Shown: in pieces, positions 6,553 through 13,209 of the stretch
Numbering within the stretch: position 1 is the stretch's first letter
How the letters are laid out: every line of letters starts with the position of its first letter
NCBI GenBank assembly: GCA_903923795.1
Contig: CAIXYX010000023.1
Location: forward strand, 1-13,209
Direction: 5' to 3'
Source of the DNA: an uncultured Microcaldota archaeon
Lineage (GTDB): Archaea > Micrarchaeota > Micrarchaeia > Anstonellales > Anstonellaceae
Length of the DNA stretch: 13,209 nt
Notes under the pieces: generated by a model
The model's database searches: none
Told to the model about the DNA's origin: nothing
Seen by the model: the letters and a program-made list of their open reading frames with translations, nothing else
Program-made: the position numbers and the translations under genes

Positions 6553-9500
6553 TTAGAGTTTCACCACTGCCACCTTCAGTTTCATCTCCTCGACTTCCCA
6601 CTCCTTCACCAGCGCCGAGGCGGGAGCCATTCCGTCGGTATGAATCAGGTTGGCCGAAACAGTCTGCGCCAATGTCTTTTTGCGTGTTTCCGCGGCAGTC
6701 ATCAGCTCCTTGTCTCCGGCGAGCCACACTTCGATTGGCTGGCCGTGGATAAGCCCCAATTCTTTTCTCATTGACTGTATACGACGGCCGATTTCGCGCT
6801 CAAGCCCTTGCGAATACAGCTCGGCGTCAATTACGGTCTTGACATAGACTTTGCCGCCGTCGAATTCTGCCAATGCATAGCCGTCGGCATGCTCGCTCAC
6901 ATTCACCATTGCAGGCTCGATTTCCCATTTTTTGTCCAAAAGCCATGGCTGCGCTCCGCGCAGGCCGGCCAAAATTTGGTCTGGCGTGAGTTTGGAAAGT
7001 GCGGCCAGCACGGCAGGGGAATCTCCCTTGTGCTTGGCGCCGATTTTCGTCTTGTCGAGCGCGACTTCGAACGTGGAGGCGGGCGCACCGAGTTTTGCAT
7101 GCCTCACATTGGCCATGGAGGCGATGAGTTCTGACAAGCGTTCGCATGCCGTGAGCATCTCGGTCGAATCCGAGGCTATGCACACCTGCTCGGCCGGCCA
7201 GCGCAATTTGAGGTTGGCCTTGCCACGGGCATTTGCCGAAGCATTCAGCACAGCTCGCGCATGCACCATCTGCGCCTCCAATAGCGGGTCGCGCCATGCG
7301 GGATTCACTTTCGGCCAAGGCAGGAAACTGATAGATTCGGCCTTCACCTCCGCCTTGAATACATTCAGGTAGAGATGCTCGGCCACAAATGGAGTGTATG
7401 GGTGCAGCAATGTTACGGCGGTGAGAAGAGAATCGTGAAGAGTCGCCAAGCCGGCCTCGGGGTGGCGCTCGTCAGAGGTGATGCGTTGCTTGAGGCGTTT
7501 GAGATAGAAACGGCTGACGTCCTCGATGAGGAACTGCTTGATTGCATAGAGGCCCTCGTGCGGCTCGTAATGCTCGAACGAATGGGTCACGGTCTCGATT
7601 AAGCTTTGCGTGCGCGAGCGCAGCCATCTGTCTTCGGCCTCGAGCTCGTGCTCGATTGTTGCGGCAGGGTTTGGTTTGTAGAAGCGAGAAAGCCACACGC
7701 CCAAATTGAGGAAGATGTCGATGGCGCGCCTGCTCTCCTCCATCTCCTTGACCGAGAAGCGCAGGTCGTCCCACACTGTCGAGGAAAGGCCCCAGAGGCG
7801 GAAGGAGTCGGCCCCGTATTTTGACACGATGTCGTCGAGAGGCATGAAATTGCCGACTGATTTTGACATCTTTTCGCCCTTCTCGTCGACAAAAAAGCCA
7901 TGCATGAGAACAGCTTTGTAGGGAGATTCATTGCCCGTGACCATGCCGCAGCCCAAGAGGGAATAGAACCATCCTCTTGTCTGGTCTTTGCCCTCGACGA
8001 TGAATTCAGCCTGCAAATGGCCGTCGGTTGACCACTCTTTTGTTTCTGCCTCGCTCAACTGCGCCCACACCGCATTGCCGGAGTCGAGCCAGACGTCGAG
8101 CACGTCGGGGACGCGGCGCATCGTGCCGCCGCATGTGCATGGGAATGTGACATTGTCGATGAACGGGCGGTGAAGCTCGGCCTTCGTATCCGGCAGCTCT
8201 GACCTCGAGCCCACCACTCTCTTTTTGCCGCATTCTTTTTTCTCGCACACCCAAATCGGCAGGGGCGTGCCCCAGTAGCGCTGGCGGCTGATGCACCAGT
8301 CGGGCGCGGAGACGACGAAATCGCGGAATCGCGTTTTTGCGAACGGCGGCTGGAAAGAGATGGAGCGGTCTATCTCCTCGAGCATGCGGTCTTTCACCTT
8401 GCTGATGGAGATAAACCACTGGTGCGTCGCGATGAAGATGAGGGGGCTTTTGCACCGCCAGCAGTGGGGGTAGCGGTGAGTTATCTTGCCGGCGTGAATG
8501 AGGGCGCCGGCCGCGTCGAGGTCTTCGATGATGGCGGAGTTGGACTCGCGCGCGGGCTTGCCCGCATATTGGCCGGCCTCGGCAGTGTAGTGCCCAGCCG
8601 CGTCGACCGGCGAGAATGCGGGGATTCCGAAACGTCTGCCGATTATGAAGTCCTCGGGTCCGTGCCCGGGGGCGCAGTGCACAAGGCCCGAGCCGTCCTC
8701 GAGCGTGACAAATTCGTCGGAAAGAACTACTTTTCGCTCATATGCATGGCCGATTTTGCCCTGCAACGGGTGCTCATAGGGAGTGCCCTCGAGCTTTTTG
8801 CCCGACACCTCGCCGACGATTATCGGCGAGACGAGAGGGTCGAATGCCATGACTGAATCGAGGCGCTCTTTGGCGATGACCCAAATCTCGTCGCGGACTT
8901 TCGCCTTGACGTAGGTGTAGGTAGGGTGAACCATGACGCCCATGTTGCCCACAAGGGTCCAGGGAGTGGTGGTCCAGATGACCAGATATTCGTTAGGCGT
9001 TCCGGCCACTTTGAATTTCACATAAATGGAGGGGTCTTCCTGCTCCTGGTATTCGAGCTCGTAATTCGCCAGGCTGGTCTCGCAGCGCACGCACTGGGGC
9101 ACCACATAATGGCCCTCGGTGAGCAGGCCCTTGTCGTCCGACGCCTTGATTGTGCGCCAAATCGCCTCGATGTAGGAATCATGATAGGTGATGTACGGGT
9201 GCTCGAAATCCATCCACACGCCGCAGCGGCCGAACTGGCCCGAGATGACGCCGATATACTGCGAGGCGAAGCGCTTGCATTCCGAGATGAATTTGGCGAT
9301 GCCGACTTTTGTCTCGATCTCCTTTTTGCTCGCCAGCTTCATGGCCTGCTCGACTTTCACCTCGATGGGGAGGCCGTGCGTGTCAAAGCCCGGGCGGTCG
9401 AACACGGCGCAGCCCTTCGCCCGCTGATAGCGCAAAATGGAGTCTTTGAGGCATTTGTTCCATGCCGTGCCGGGGTGTATCTGCCCCGTGGCGTATGGCG

Positions 9501-9618
9501 GGCCGTCGACAAAAAAGAATTTGGGGCCGTTCGAGTTGCGCGCGACGAGGCGATGATAAGTGTCGTGCTCCTTCCAGTAAGCCAAAATCTGGTTTTCGAG
9601 CGGTGCCAGTTCAGTCAT
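6553..9618 (-). CDS. ileS: Isoleucyl-tRNA synthetase, archaeal type
   Basis: Cytoplasmic class I synthetase charging tRNA-Ile, 1021 residues, normal for archaeal/eukaryotic-type IleRS. It has the first catalytic signature as HPGT within GPPYATGQIHPGTAWNK (HPGT at 48-51), where the classical HIGH has a second His. The CP1 editing domain (about 180-400) contains the Thr-rich WTTTPWTL (215-222) and GSGLVHCAPGHGPED (309-323), with the conserved editing Asp at the end. Next come WCISRQRYWGTPLPIW, DVWLDSG, EGKDQTRGWF and an intact KMSKS (583-587). A helical anticodon-binding domain and a long C-terminal extension follow. Cysteine pairs (around 176/179, 386/389 and 463/494) may bind zinc. A TTG-initiated extension to 9642 exists, but ATG 9618 matches the usual N-terminus. 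It lies 42 bases after a small membrane protein gene on the same strand. Confidence 0.96.
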   Translation of the reverse strand: MTELAPLENQILAYWKEHDTYHRLVARNSNGPKFFFVDGPPYATGQIHPGTAWNKCLKDSILRYQRAKGCAVFDRPGFDTHGLPIEVKVEQAMKLASKKEIETKVGIAKFISECKRFASQYIGVISGQFGRCGVWMDFEHPYITYHDSYIEAIWRTIKASDDKGLLTEGHYVVPQCVRCETSLANYELEYQEQEDPSIYVKFKVAGTPNEYLVIWTTTPWTLVGNMGVMVHPTYTYVKAKVRDEIWVIAKERLDSVMAFDPLVSPIIVGEVSGKKLEGTPYEHPLQGKIGHAYERKVVLSDEFVTLEDGSGLVHCAPGHGPEDFIIGRRFGIPAFSPVDAAGHYTAEAGQYAGKPARESNSAIIEDLDAAGALIHAGKITHRYPHCWRCKSPLIFIATHQWFISISKVKDRMLEEIDRSISFQPPFAKTRFRDFVVSAPDWCISRQRYWGTPLPIWVCEKKECGKKRVVGSRSELPDTKAELHRPFIDNVTFPCTCGGTMRRVPDVLDVWLDSGNAVWAQLSEAETKEWSTDGHLQAEFIVEGKDQTRGWFYSLLGCGMVTGNESPYKAVLMHGFFVDEKGEKMSKSVGNFMPLDDIVSKYGADSFRLWGLSSTVWDDLRFSVKEMEESRRAIDIFLNLGVWLSRFYKPNPAATIEHELEAEDRWLRSRTQSLIETVTHSFEHYEPHEGLYAIKQFLIEDVSRFYLKRLKQRITSDERHPEAGLATLHDSLLTAVTLLHPYTPFVAEHLYLNVFKAEVKAESISFLPWPKVNPAWRDPLLEAQMVHARAVLNASANARGKANLKLRWPAEQVCIASDSTEMLTACERLSELIASMANVRHAKLGAPASTFEVALDKTKIGAKHKGDSPAVLAALSKLTPDQILAGLRGAQPWLLDKKWEIEPAMVNVSEHADGYALAEFDGGKVYVKTVIDAELYSQGLEREIGRRIQSMRKELGLIHGQPIEVWLAGDKELMTAAETRKKTLAQTVSANLIHTDGMAPASALVKEWEVEEMKLKVAVVKL

Positions 9619-9660
9619 GAAAATCCCCAAATTTCGAATCAAGATGGATGAAACTCTATT

Positions 9661-10071
9661 TTACTCCCACAAGGATGTGCTCACCACGTCGGGGGCGGAG
9701 CCTTCGGGCTCGTCCTCGCCGCCTTTGAGTATGCGCCGATCATGCAGCCAGTCGATGACCACGGGCACGAGCAGCGAGACTGCCAGAAGATTGGATATCT
9801 GGCCCGCGAATTGCGATGGCGCAAAAAGCAGGCCGAACACAAGCCATGCCATGACCACGAGAGCGGCATAACCCATGAGAGGCTCGAGGCGGTTTATGCC
9901 GACTGACTGGCGCCAAGTGGTGAGGACAAACGAGCCCAAAACAGCGGCCGCCATGGGGGTGGCGTAAATCAGCAGGTGCGCTCCGGGCAGCATGTGCATG
10001 CCCAAAGCCAGCCAGCCGACCACCAGCCCGCCGACCAGAGTGTATTGGAAATTTGATAATATGGATACCAT
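9661..10071 (-). CDS. Small four-TM membrane protein of unknown function
   Basis: 136 residues with four hydrophobic segments at about 9-28, 31-51, 66-84 and 92-108, short charged loops (WRQSVGINR; WLHDRR) and an acidic, probably cytoplasmic tail (GGEDEPEG). I recognise no family and no catalytic motif. The ATG at 10071 is the only good start before the first segment; no Shine-Dalgarno sequence is visible. The gene is divergent from rfcS and lies 42 bases upstream of ileS on the same strand, so it may share a transcript with ileS. That need not mean a shared function. Confidence 0.7.
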   Translation of the reverse strand: MVSILSNFQYTLVGGLVVGWLALGMHMLPGAHLLIYATPMAAAVLGSFVLTTWRQSVGINRLEPLMGYAALVVMAWLVFGLLFAPSQFAGQISNLLAVSLLVPVVIDWLHDRRILKGGEDEPEGSAPDVVSTSLWE

Positions 10072-10086
10072 AAGGATACCGATGAG

Positions 10087-10119
10087 CGGTTTGATGGCCG
10101 ATGATAGGGTTTCAAACCG
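10087..10119. promoter_or_regulatory. Inverted repeats in the divergent rfcS/membrane-gene intergenic region
   Basis: CGGTTT at 10087-10092 pairs perfectly with AAACCG at 10114-10119. The same right arm also forms an 11-base palindrome, GGTTT-C-AAACC (10108-10118), with a third half-site. Five T follow on the plus strand. This could be an operator or a structured leader of the minus-strand membrane gene. No function is shown. Confidence 0.35.
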
Positions 10120-10150
10120 TTTTTCGACGAAAAGTTAATGACGGGGAAGA

Positions 10151-10158
10151 TATTTAAT
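10151..10158 (+). promoter_or_regulatory. TATA-like box upstream of rfcS
   Basis: TATTTAAT is the most AT-rich element between the divergent genes and would give an rfcS leader of about 40 bases. GATAAAAC at 10181-10188 is an alternative, about 35 bases before the ATG. The reverse strand of the same element could serve the membrane gene. Confidence 0.35.
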
Positions 10159-10219
10159 CATTGGTTTCATATCTATTGCAGATAAAACGACTTCGGACTC
10201 ATTCGCGCGAGTTGACATT

Positions 10220-11206
10220 ATGGCCGAGCAAACCCAGATTGACATAACTCCATGGACCGAGAAATACAGGCCCCACAAACTCGGGGACATCATCGGCCAA
10301 AAGGACATCGTTCGCTCGCTGGGCGGATTTGTCAAGGCCGGCAACATGCCTCACCTTCTCCTCGCCGGCCCGCCCGGCTGCGGCAAGACCACGGCAACGC
10401 TTGCGCTGGCGCGCGAGATGTATGGCGCGAATGTCAGCGAATGTCTTTTGGAGATGAACGCGTCCGACGAGCGCGGCATCGACGTTGTGCGGGGAAAAAT
10501 TAAGGATTTCGCACGGACTGTTTCGCTCGCATCGGTGCCGTTCAAGCTCATATTCTTGGACGAAGCCGATTCGCTCACATCCGACGCGCAGTCGGCATTG
10601 CGCCGCACAATGGAATTATACGTGTCGAACACTCGCTTTATTTTGGGCTGCAATTACTCTTCCAAAATAATCGAGCCGATTCAATCCCGTTGCTCTGTTT
10701 TCCGCTTCCGCCCCCTCGCCGAAGAGGAGATGAAAGAGATGATGGGCCGAATTGCGGAGAGGGAGAAGCTCAAGATAGACGAGAAAGCGTTCACTGCGCT
10801 CTCGTACGTGTCAGAGGGGGATATGCGCCGTTTGATTAATGCTTTGCAGGGCGCGGCATTGCACGGCCCGCACATCACCGAGGAATCGGTGTTTAAATTC
10901 GCCGCTCGCGCTCGGCCAAAGGAAATTTTGGAGATGATGAATTTCGCTCTTGAGGGCAAATTCACTGAGGCGCGGAGGCATCTGCACAAATTGCTTGTTG
11001 ACTATGGTTTGTCTGGTGAAGATGTTCTCATTCAGATGTTCCGCGAGCTGGACAACGTGAAGATTGAGGAGCGGGCGAAGGCGGATTTGATAGACAAGAT
11101 TGGAGAGTATAATTTCCGCGTTGTTGAGGGGGCGAATGAGGTCATTCAACTTGAGGCGTGTTTGGCGCAGATGGCCGTGTTGGGGAAGGAGAAGAAGACT
11201 GCTTAA
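10220..11206 (+). CDS. rfcS: Replication factor C small subunit (clamp loader AAA+ ATPase)
   Basis: Clamp-loader small subunit that, with RfcL, opens PCNA and places it on primed DNA. 328 residues, the usual length for archaeal RfcS. WTEKYRPHKLGDIIGQ (12-27) is the typical RFC N-terminus. Walker A is GPPGCGKT (50-57). LEMNASDERGID (77-88) is the conserved RFC segment after it. Walker B is LIFLDEAD (110-117), sensor 1 is LGCNYS (142-147), and the SRC arginine-finger motif is 156-158. A sensor-2 and C-terminal collar domain follow. No intein is present, although RFC genes often carry one. No Shine-Dalgarno sequence precedes the ATG. The stop overlaps that of the convergent vapB-like tail ORF. 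Confidence 0.97.
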   Translation: MAEQTQIDITPWTEKYRPHKLGDIIGQKDIVRSLGGFVKAGNMPHLLLAGPPGCGKTTATLALAREMYGANVSECLLEMNASDERGIDVVRGKIKDFARTVSLASVPFKLIFLDEADSLTSDAQSALRRTMELYVSNTRFILGCNYSSKIIEPIQSRCSVFRFRPLAEEEMKEMMGRIAEREKLKIDEKAFTALSYVSEGDMRRLINALQGAALHGPHITEESVFKFAARARPKEILEMMNFALEGKFTEARRHLHKLLVDYGLSGEDVLIQMFRELDNVKIEERAKADLIDKIGEYNFRVVEGANEVIQLEACLAQMAVLGKEKKTA

Positions 11207-11355
11207 TCTTTCGGCCGCTTGACCCCATAACAAATCTCGTCGATGCGCTGGCTCCAGTTCGTCTTTCGCCCTGATTTCACACGAGGCTGTCTGTCGAGAA
11301 ATAGCAATAAATCCGAAGTTGCTTCCCTGGCCAATTTTTTTTTGTTATTTGGCAT
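11203..11355 (-). CDS. Solo VapB-like C-terminal tail (50 aa), possible truncated antitoxin
   Basis: A 50-codon ORF whose last 30 residues match the end of the nearby VapB. It ends SQRIDEICYGVKRPKD where VapB ends SRHIDEIVYGVARP, and the DNA at 11222-11253 matches 11744-11775 at 25 of 32 positions. It lacks any DNA-binding N-terminal domain. The start at 11355 is supported by AGGTGA five bases upstream (minus strand 11366-11361), inside the end of vapC. The two genes overlap by 11 bases. The frame is open to an ATG at 11394 as well. The N-terminus is basic and includes a run of nine A, a possible slippage site. In VapBC families the antitoxin C-terminus binds and blocks the toxin, so this could be a second neutralising peptide. 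Equally it may be the remnant of an older vapB cut by insertion of the present vapBC. Confidence 0.5.
   Translation of the reverse strand: MPNNKKKLAREATSDLLLFLDRQPRVKSGRKTNWSQRIDEICYGVKRPKD
11335..11343 (+). terminator. T9 tract, possible rfcS terminator
   Basis: Nine consecutive T on the plus strand, about 130 bases after the rfcS stop, read antisense to the vap operon. Long U-tracts stop archaeal polymerase. The distance and the overlap with the opposing ORF make it uncertain. Confidence 0.3.
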
Positions 11356-11734
11356 TAACTTCACCTTTGAGCACGCCCAGTACCTGCCTGTCATAAGTCA
11401 GAACATTTTCGCCCCGTTGCCGCGCCAGATAAGCGATGCAATAATCATTGAAACTGATTTTGCGGCGCACGCTCCCCATCAGCTTGAGCGTGCCGGCAGC
11501 GTCCTCCGGGCTCACTTGATAAAATTCAAGACGCTTGTTGGAACGCACCTCGGCCAAAGCAGTTATGGCGAACTCGATGCCTTTTTTGTAGACAAGCGCA
11601 GTAGCCAGCTCTTCGAATATCCGGTCTGGGACAAGGATTTGCCCCTCGATGGATTGGCCGTCCGTGACTGCCTTTTGGTGGTCGGCATCATCAGCAACGA
11701 GGATAGCGAACAGAAAGCAGGTGTCAGCAATCAT
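11345..11734 (-). CDS. vapC: VapC-type PIN-domain ribonuclease toxin
   Basis: 129-residue PIN-domain protein, the expected length for a VapC toxin, a magnesium-dependent endoribonuclease that cuts RNA such as tRNA or rRNA. The acidic metal-binding residues are all present: D4 in IADTC, E42 in RIFEELATAL, D97 in SFNDYC and D115 in LTYDRQ. The domain therefore looks catalytically intact. Its ATG overlaps the vapB stop in an ATGA arrangement, so translation is coupled to the antitoxin. Downstream it overlaps the vapB-like tail ORF by 11 bases. The RNA target cannot be predicted from the sequence. Confidence 0.9.
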   Translation of the reverse strand: MIADTCFLFAILVADDADHQKAVTDGQSIEGQILVPDRIFEELATALVYKKGIEFAITALAEVRSNKRLEFYQVSPEDAAGTLKLMGSVRRKISFNDYCIAYLARQRGENVLTYDRQVLGVLKGEVNAK

Positions 11735-11970
11735 GGGCGTGCCACCCCATAAACGATTTCATCGATGTGCCGGCTGCCATAAGTCTTCTTTTTCGCTTTG
11801 GGGAAAGACTCGGCCCAGGCTACCAAGTCGTTGAAATCCTTTGTTTTCTCCGGCTCAGCCGCCCAGCGTACGCTTTCCACCACATCGCTGAAGCTCATGC
11901 CCGCCTTCTTGTGGCGCTTGAGCAGGGCATACGCGGACTCGGAGAAGCTCACCATTTTCACCATATACAT
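11731..11970 (-). CDS. vapB: VapB-type antitoxin (archaeal UPF0330/DUF217-like)
   Basis: 79-residue antitoxin partner of the adjacent PIN toxin. An N-terminal short beta strand and two helices (VSFSESAYALLKRHKKAG, then SFSDVVESV) suit a ribbon-helix-helix-like DNA-binding domain of the archaeal VapB group. A charged, flexible C-terminus ending SRHIDEIVYGVARP would wrap the toxin. Three Met starts are possible: ATG 11970; ATG 11964, about 27 bases from a TTTAAA box and so suited to a leaderless start; and ATG 11955, which has GGTGA three bases upstream. The longest is given here. An AT-rich palindrome directly upstream could be its own operator. It overlaps vapC by four bases. Confidence 0.85.
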   Translation of the reverse strand: MYMVKMVSFSESAYALLKRHKKAGMSFSDVVESVRWAAEPEKTKDFNDLVAWAESFPKAKKKTYGSRHIDEIVYGVARP

Positions 11971-11974
11971 ATAC

Positions 11975-11984
11975 TATACGTATA
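11975..11984. promoter_or_regulatory. vapB: Palindrome in the vapB promoter, candidate autoregulatory operator
   Basis: TATACGTATA is a perfect 10-base palindrome within a run of repeated TATAC units (about 11964-11986), between the TATA-like box and the vapB start. VapB antitoxins usually repress their own promoter by binding such repeats. Assignment is by position and symmetry. Confidence 0.5.
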
Positions 11985-11986
11985 CT

Positions 11987-11996
11987 GTTTTAAACT
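11987..11996 (-). promoter_or_regulatory. TATA-like box of the vapBC operon
   Basis: AGTTTAAAAC (minus strand) is centred about 27 bases before ATG 11964 and about 21 before ATG 11970. It is the only clear AT-rich box upstream of the palindrome. Confidence 0.4.
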
Positions 11997-12136
11997 TATG
12001 CGGGCGGCGTCAGATTTCCCGCCACATGGTGTGCCGGATTCTTGCCATTTGCAATAAACTTCATACGCCGACAAATGGATTGGCCACTTAAAAGTCCAGA
12101 CTATATTGTTCGAGAGATATACCGGCGACCTAATTT

Positions 12137-13189
12137 TCAATTATCCGCCATCGCATATCTCAAGAAAGCCGCCAGCCCGCCGATTCCCGCCAATTCGCGC
12201 CCGCCGTCGGATTCATGGCTGAATATCATCACGGGCGCCTTCATCTTCTCCGCCATCTCGATGATGTCCTCGACGTCTTTTCTCGTTCGCAAGAGCTCAT
12301 CAAGCACCATGATGCGCTCGACCGCGCCGGCTTCGACGGCCACCTTGACATTCTTCAATCCATAGCAAACTTTGTTCGAGCCCTTCGAGACAGCAGCCAC
12401 GAATTTCTCCATAGCCTCCATCTCGAGCGCCACCCGCTCGTCAGACGCTACGCGCGAGAGAATGCCTTTCTTGAGCAATTCGCTCACGCCTGTTCGGTCG
12501 GCATATGTGCAATGCTCCAAGACAAAGCGGGCGGCCAATTTGGCATCTCGCTCTTTGGCGAATTTGGCGAAATTCTCCGGCGCGAAGCCCGGCCCTGCCA
12601 AAATTATTTTGTGCCCGCCCTCAAGCCTCTGCAAGCGGGCAAGCAGCTCTCCGAAGAATTGCGAGTGCGCTTCGGTTTGCCTTTTCGCCTCGTCCCGTTT
12701 GCTGCCAGTTCTCTCCAACTCCCATTCATAATTCACGCCGAAACCACGCAACGATGCGAGCATCGCTTCGCGCTCATCAAGCACCATCACATGCACTTTC
12801 GGCCTCTTGGTCTCGGCGATTGCGGCCTTGAGGCGGGAAAGGTGATGCTCTTTCCAGTCTTTGTAAATCGAGAGCGGGAAATTCGGCTCGGCGTCGATGG
12901 TGTGGTGCTGGCCGACCTGCACGAATTCCTCCGGAGTGCCGGACAGGATTTTGCCCATCAGTCTAAGCCGGTTCGCATGTCGCGCGAATTCTATCTTGTC
13001 GAGAAGCAGGGTGACGTTTATTTTCTTCTTCTCGGCCGCCGCATCTGGCGTGGCTTTGAACGTGCGGAATGAGACGGCCTCGACCTTGTCTCCGATAGCG
13101 AGGATCCGCTCCAGATGCCACAGATCCTCGAGATTTTCGGGCACGAGCTTGATGAGGCCCTCTTTTCTGTCCTGTTTCGTGATTTTCAT
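12137..13189 (-). CDS. pelA: Protein Pelota homologue (aPelota/Dom34), ribosome rescue factor
   Basis: 350 residues, the normal archaeal Pelota length. It recognises stalled ribosomes in the A site and, with the archaeal EF-1alpha and ABCE1, splits them for rescue. Domain A (about 1-125) starts MKITKQDRKEGLIKLVPEN, followed by the LEDLWHLERI element. Domain B (about 130-255) carries HCTYADRTGVSELLKKG. Domain C (about 258-347) carries KVCYGLKNV, VLDELLR and SDGGRELAGIGGLAAFLRY, all hallmarks of Pelota/eRF1 proteins. The GGQ release motif of aRF1 is absent, as expected for Pelota. The ATG at 13189 fits the family N-terminus. Its promoter is mostly outside the window, and no terminator is obvious after the stop. 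Confidence 0.95.
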   Translation of the reverse strand: MKITKQDRKEGLIKLVPENLEDLWHLERILAIGDKVEAVSFRTFKATPDAAAEKKKINVTLLLDKIEFARHANRLRLMGKILSGTPEEFVQVGQHHTIDAEPNFPLSIYKDWKEHHLSRLKAAIAETKRPKVHVMVLDEREAMLASLRGFGVNYEWELERTGSKRDEAKRQTEAHSQFFGELLARLQRLEGGHKIILAGPGFAPENFAKFAKERDAKLAARFVLEHCTYADRTGVSELLKKGILSRVASDERVALEMEAMEKFVAAVSKGSNKVCYGLKNVKVAVEAGAVERIMVLDELLRTRKDVEDIIEMAEKMKAPVMIFSHESDGGRELAGIGGLAAFLRYAMADN

Positions 13190-13193
13190 CAGA

Positions 13194-13201
13194 TTATAAA
13201 T
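13194..13201 (+). promoter_or_regulatory. TATA-like box near the right edge, probably for a gene outside the window
   Basis: TTATAAAT lies too close to the pelota ATG to position its transcription start. It would suit a divergent plus-strand gene starting near 13222, beyond the window. Confidence 0.25.
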
Positions 13202-13209
13202 GACCGACA

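Noticed and set aside
8926..9651. Long plus-strand frame opposite ileS (241 codons)
   Set aside because: Antisense shadow of a full-length synthetase, with repetitive composition typical of complement translation and no start signal.
11958..12140. Possible small gene or RNA between pelota and vapB
   Set aside because: The 60-codon frame needs a TTG start and has no domain. A GTTCGAG stretch near 12107 recalled a tRNA T-loop, but no acceptor or anticodon arms could be built around it.
12215..13072. Long plus-strand reading frame opposite pelota (285 codons)
   Set aside because: It is fully antisense to a well-recognised gene and the protein has no domain; GC-rich codons of pelota leave the opposite frame open.
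13191..13200. TTTATAATCT as the pelota promoter
   Set aside because: It lies only about seven bases from the ATG, which would place the transcription start inside the coding region.

Overview
The window reads as part of an archaeal chromosome. The strongest evidence is a replication factor C small subunit (rfcS), a Pelota/Dom34 ribosome-rescue factor, an archaeal-type isoleucyl-tRNA synthetase and a VapBC pair of the archaeal type. Several genes also lack a Shine-Dalgarno sequence but have a TATA-like box about 25 bases upstream of the start, as expected for leaderless archaeal messages. A DPANN-type lineage would fit the membrane-anchored thioredoxin-like protein and the many short membrane proteins, but that is a guess. 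Most of the window looks mid-to-high GC by eye. I saw no rRNA, tRNA, CRISPR array or insertion sequence.

Layout. (1) Positions 1-984 hold the 3' part of an AT-rich gene, open from the window edge. It has beta-solenoid-like spacing and a low-complexity tail, and its composition is clearly unlike everything to its right. (2) Positions 1075-4202 are a three-gene plus-strand cluster: a membrane GT2 glycosyltransferase, a membrane-anchored CxxC thioredoxin-fold protein, and a multi-pass acyltransferase-3 protein. Together they suggest synthesis and acyl decoration of a surface glycan. (3) Positions 4221-6227, minus strand, carry enolase preceded by an unknown two-TM protein. That protein shares an AT-rich promoter element with a divergent, very small protein (6306-6485) carrying four CxxC pairs in cross-brace (FYVE-like) order. 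(4) Positions 6553-10071, minus strand, carry ileS preceded by an unknown four-TM protein. (5) rfcS lies at 10220-11206 on the plus strand. (6) Positions 11203-11970, minus strand, are a vapB-vapC operon followed by a 50-codon ORF with its own Shine-Dalgarno sequence. This ORF encodes what looks like only the C-terminal, toxin-binding tail of a second VapB. (7) Pelota lies at 12137-13189, minus strand, at the right edge.

Most of the window is housekeeping: glycolysis, tRNA charging, the clamp loader and ribosome rescue. The accessory parts are the AT-rich left edge, the glycan cluster and the three-ORF toxin-antitoxin locus wedged between rfcS and pelota. The most unusual items are the solo VapB-like tail behind vapC, the FYVE-like cross-brace mini-protein, and the glycosyltransferase/thioredoxin/acyltransferase cluster. 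None of these has been checked against a database here.
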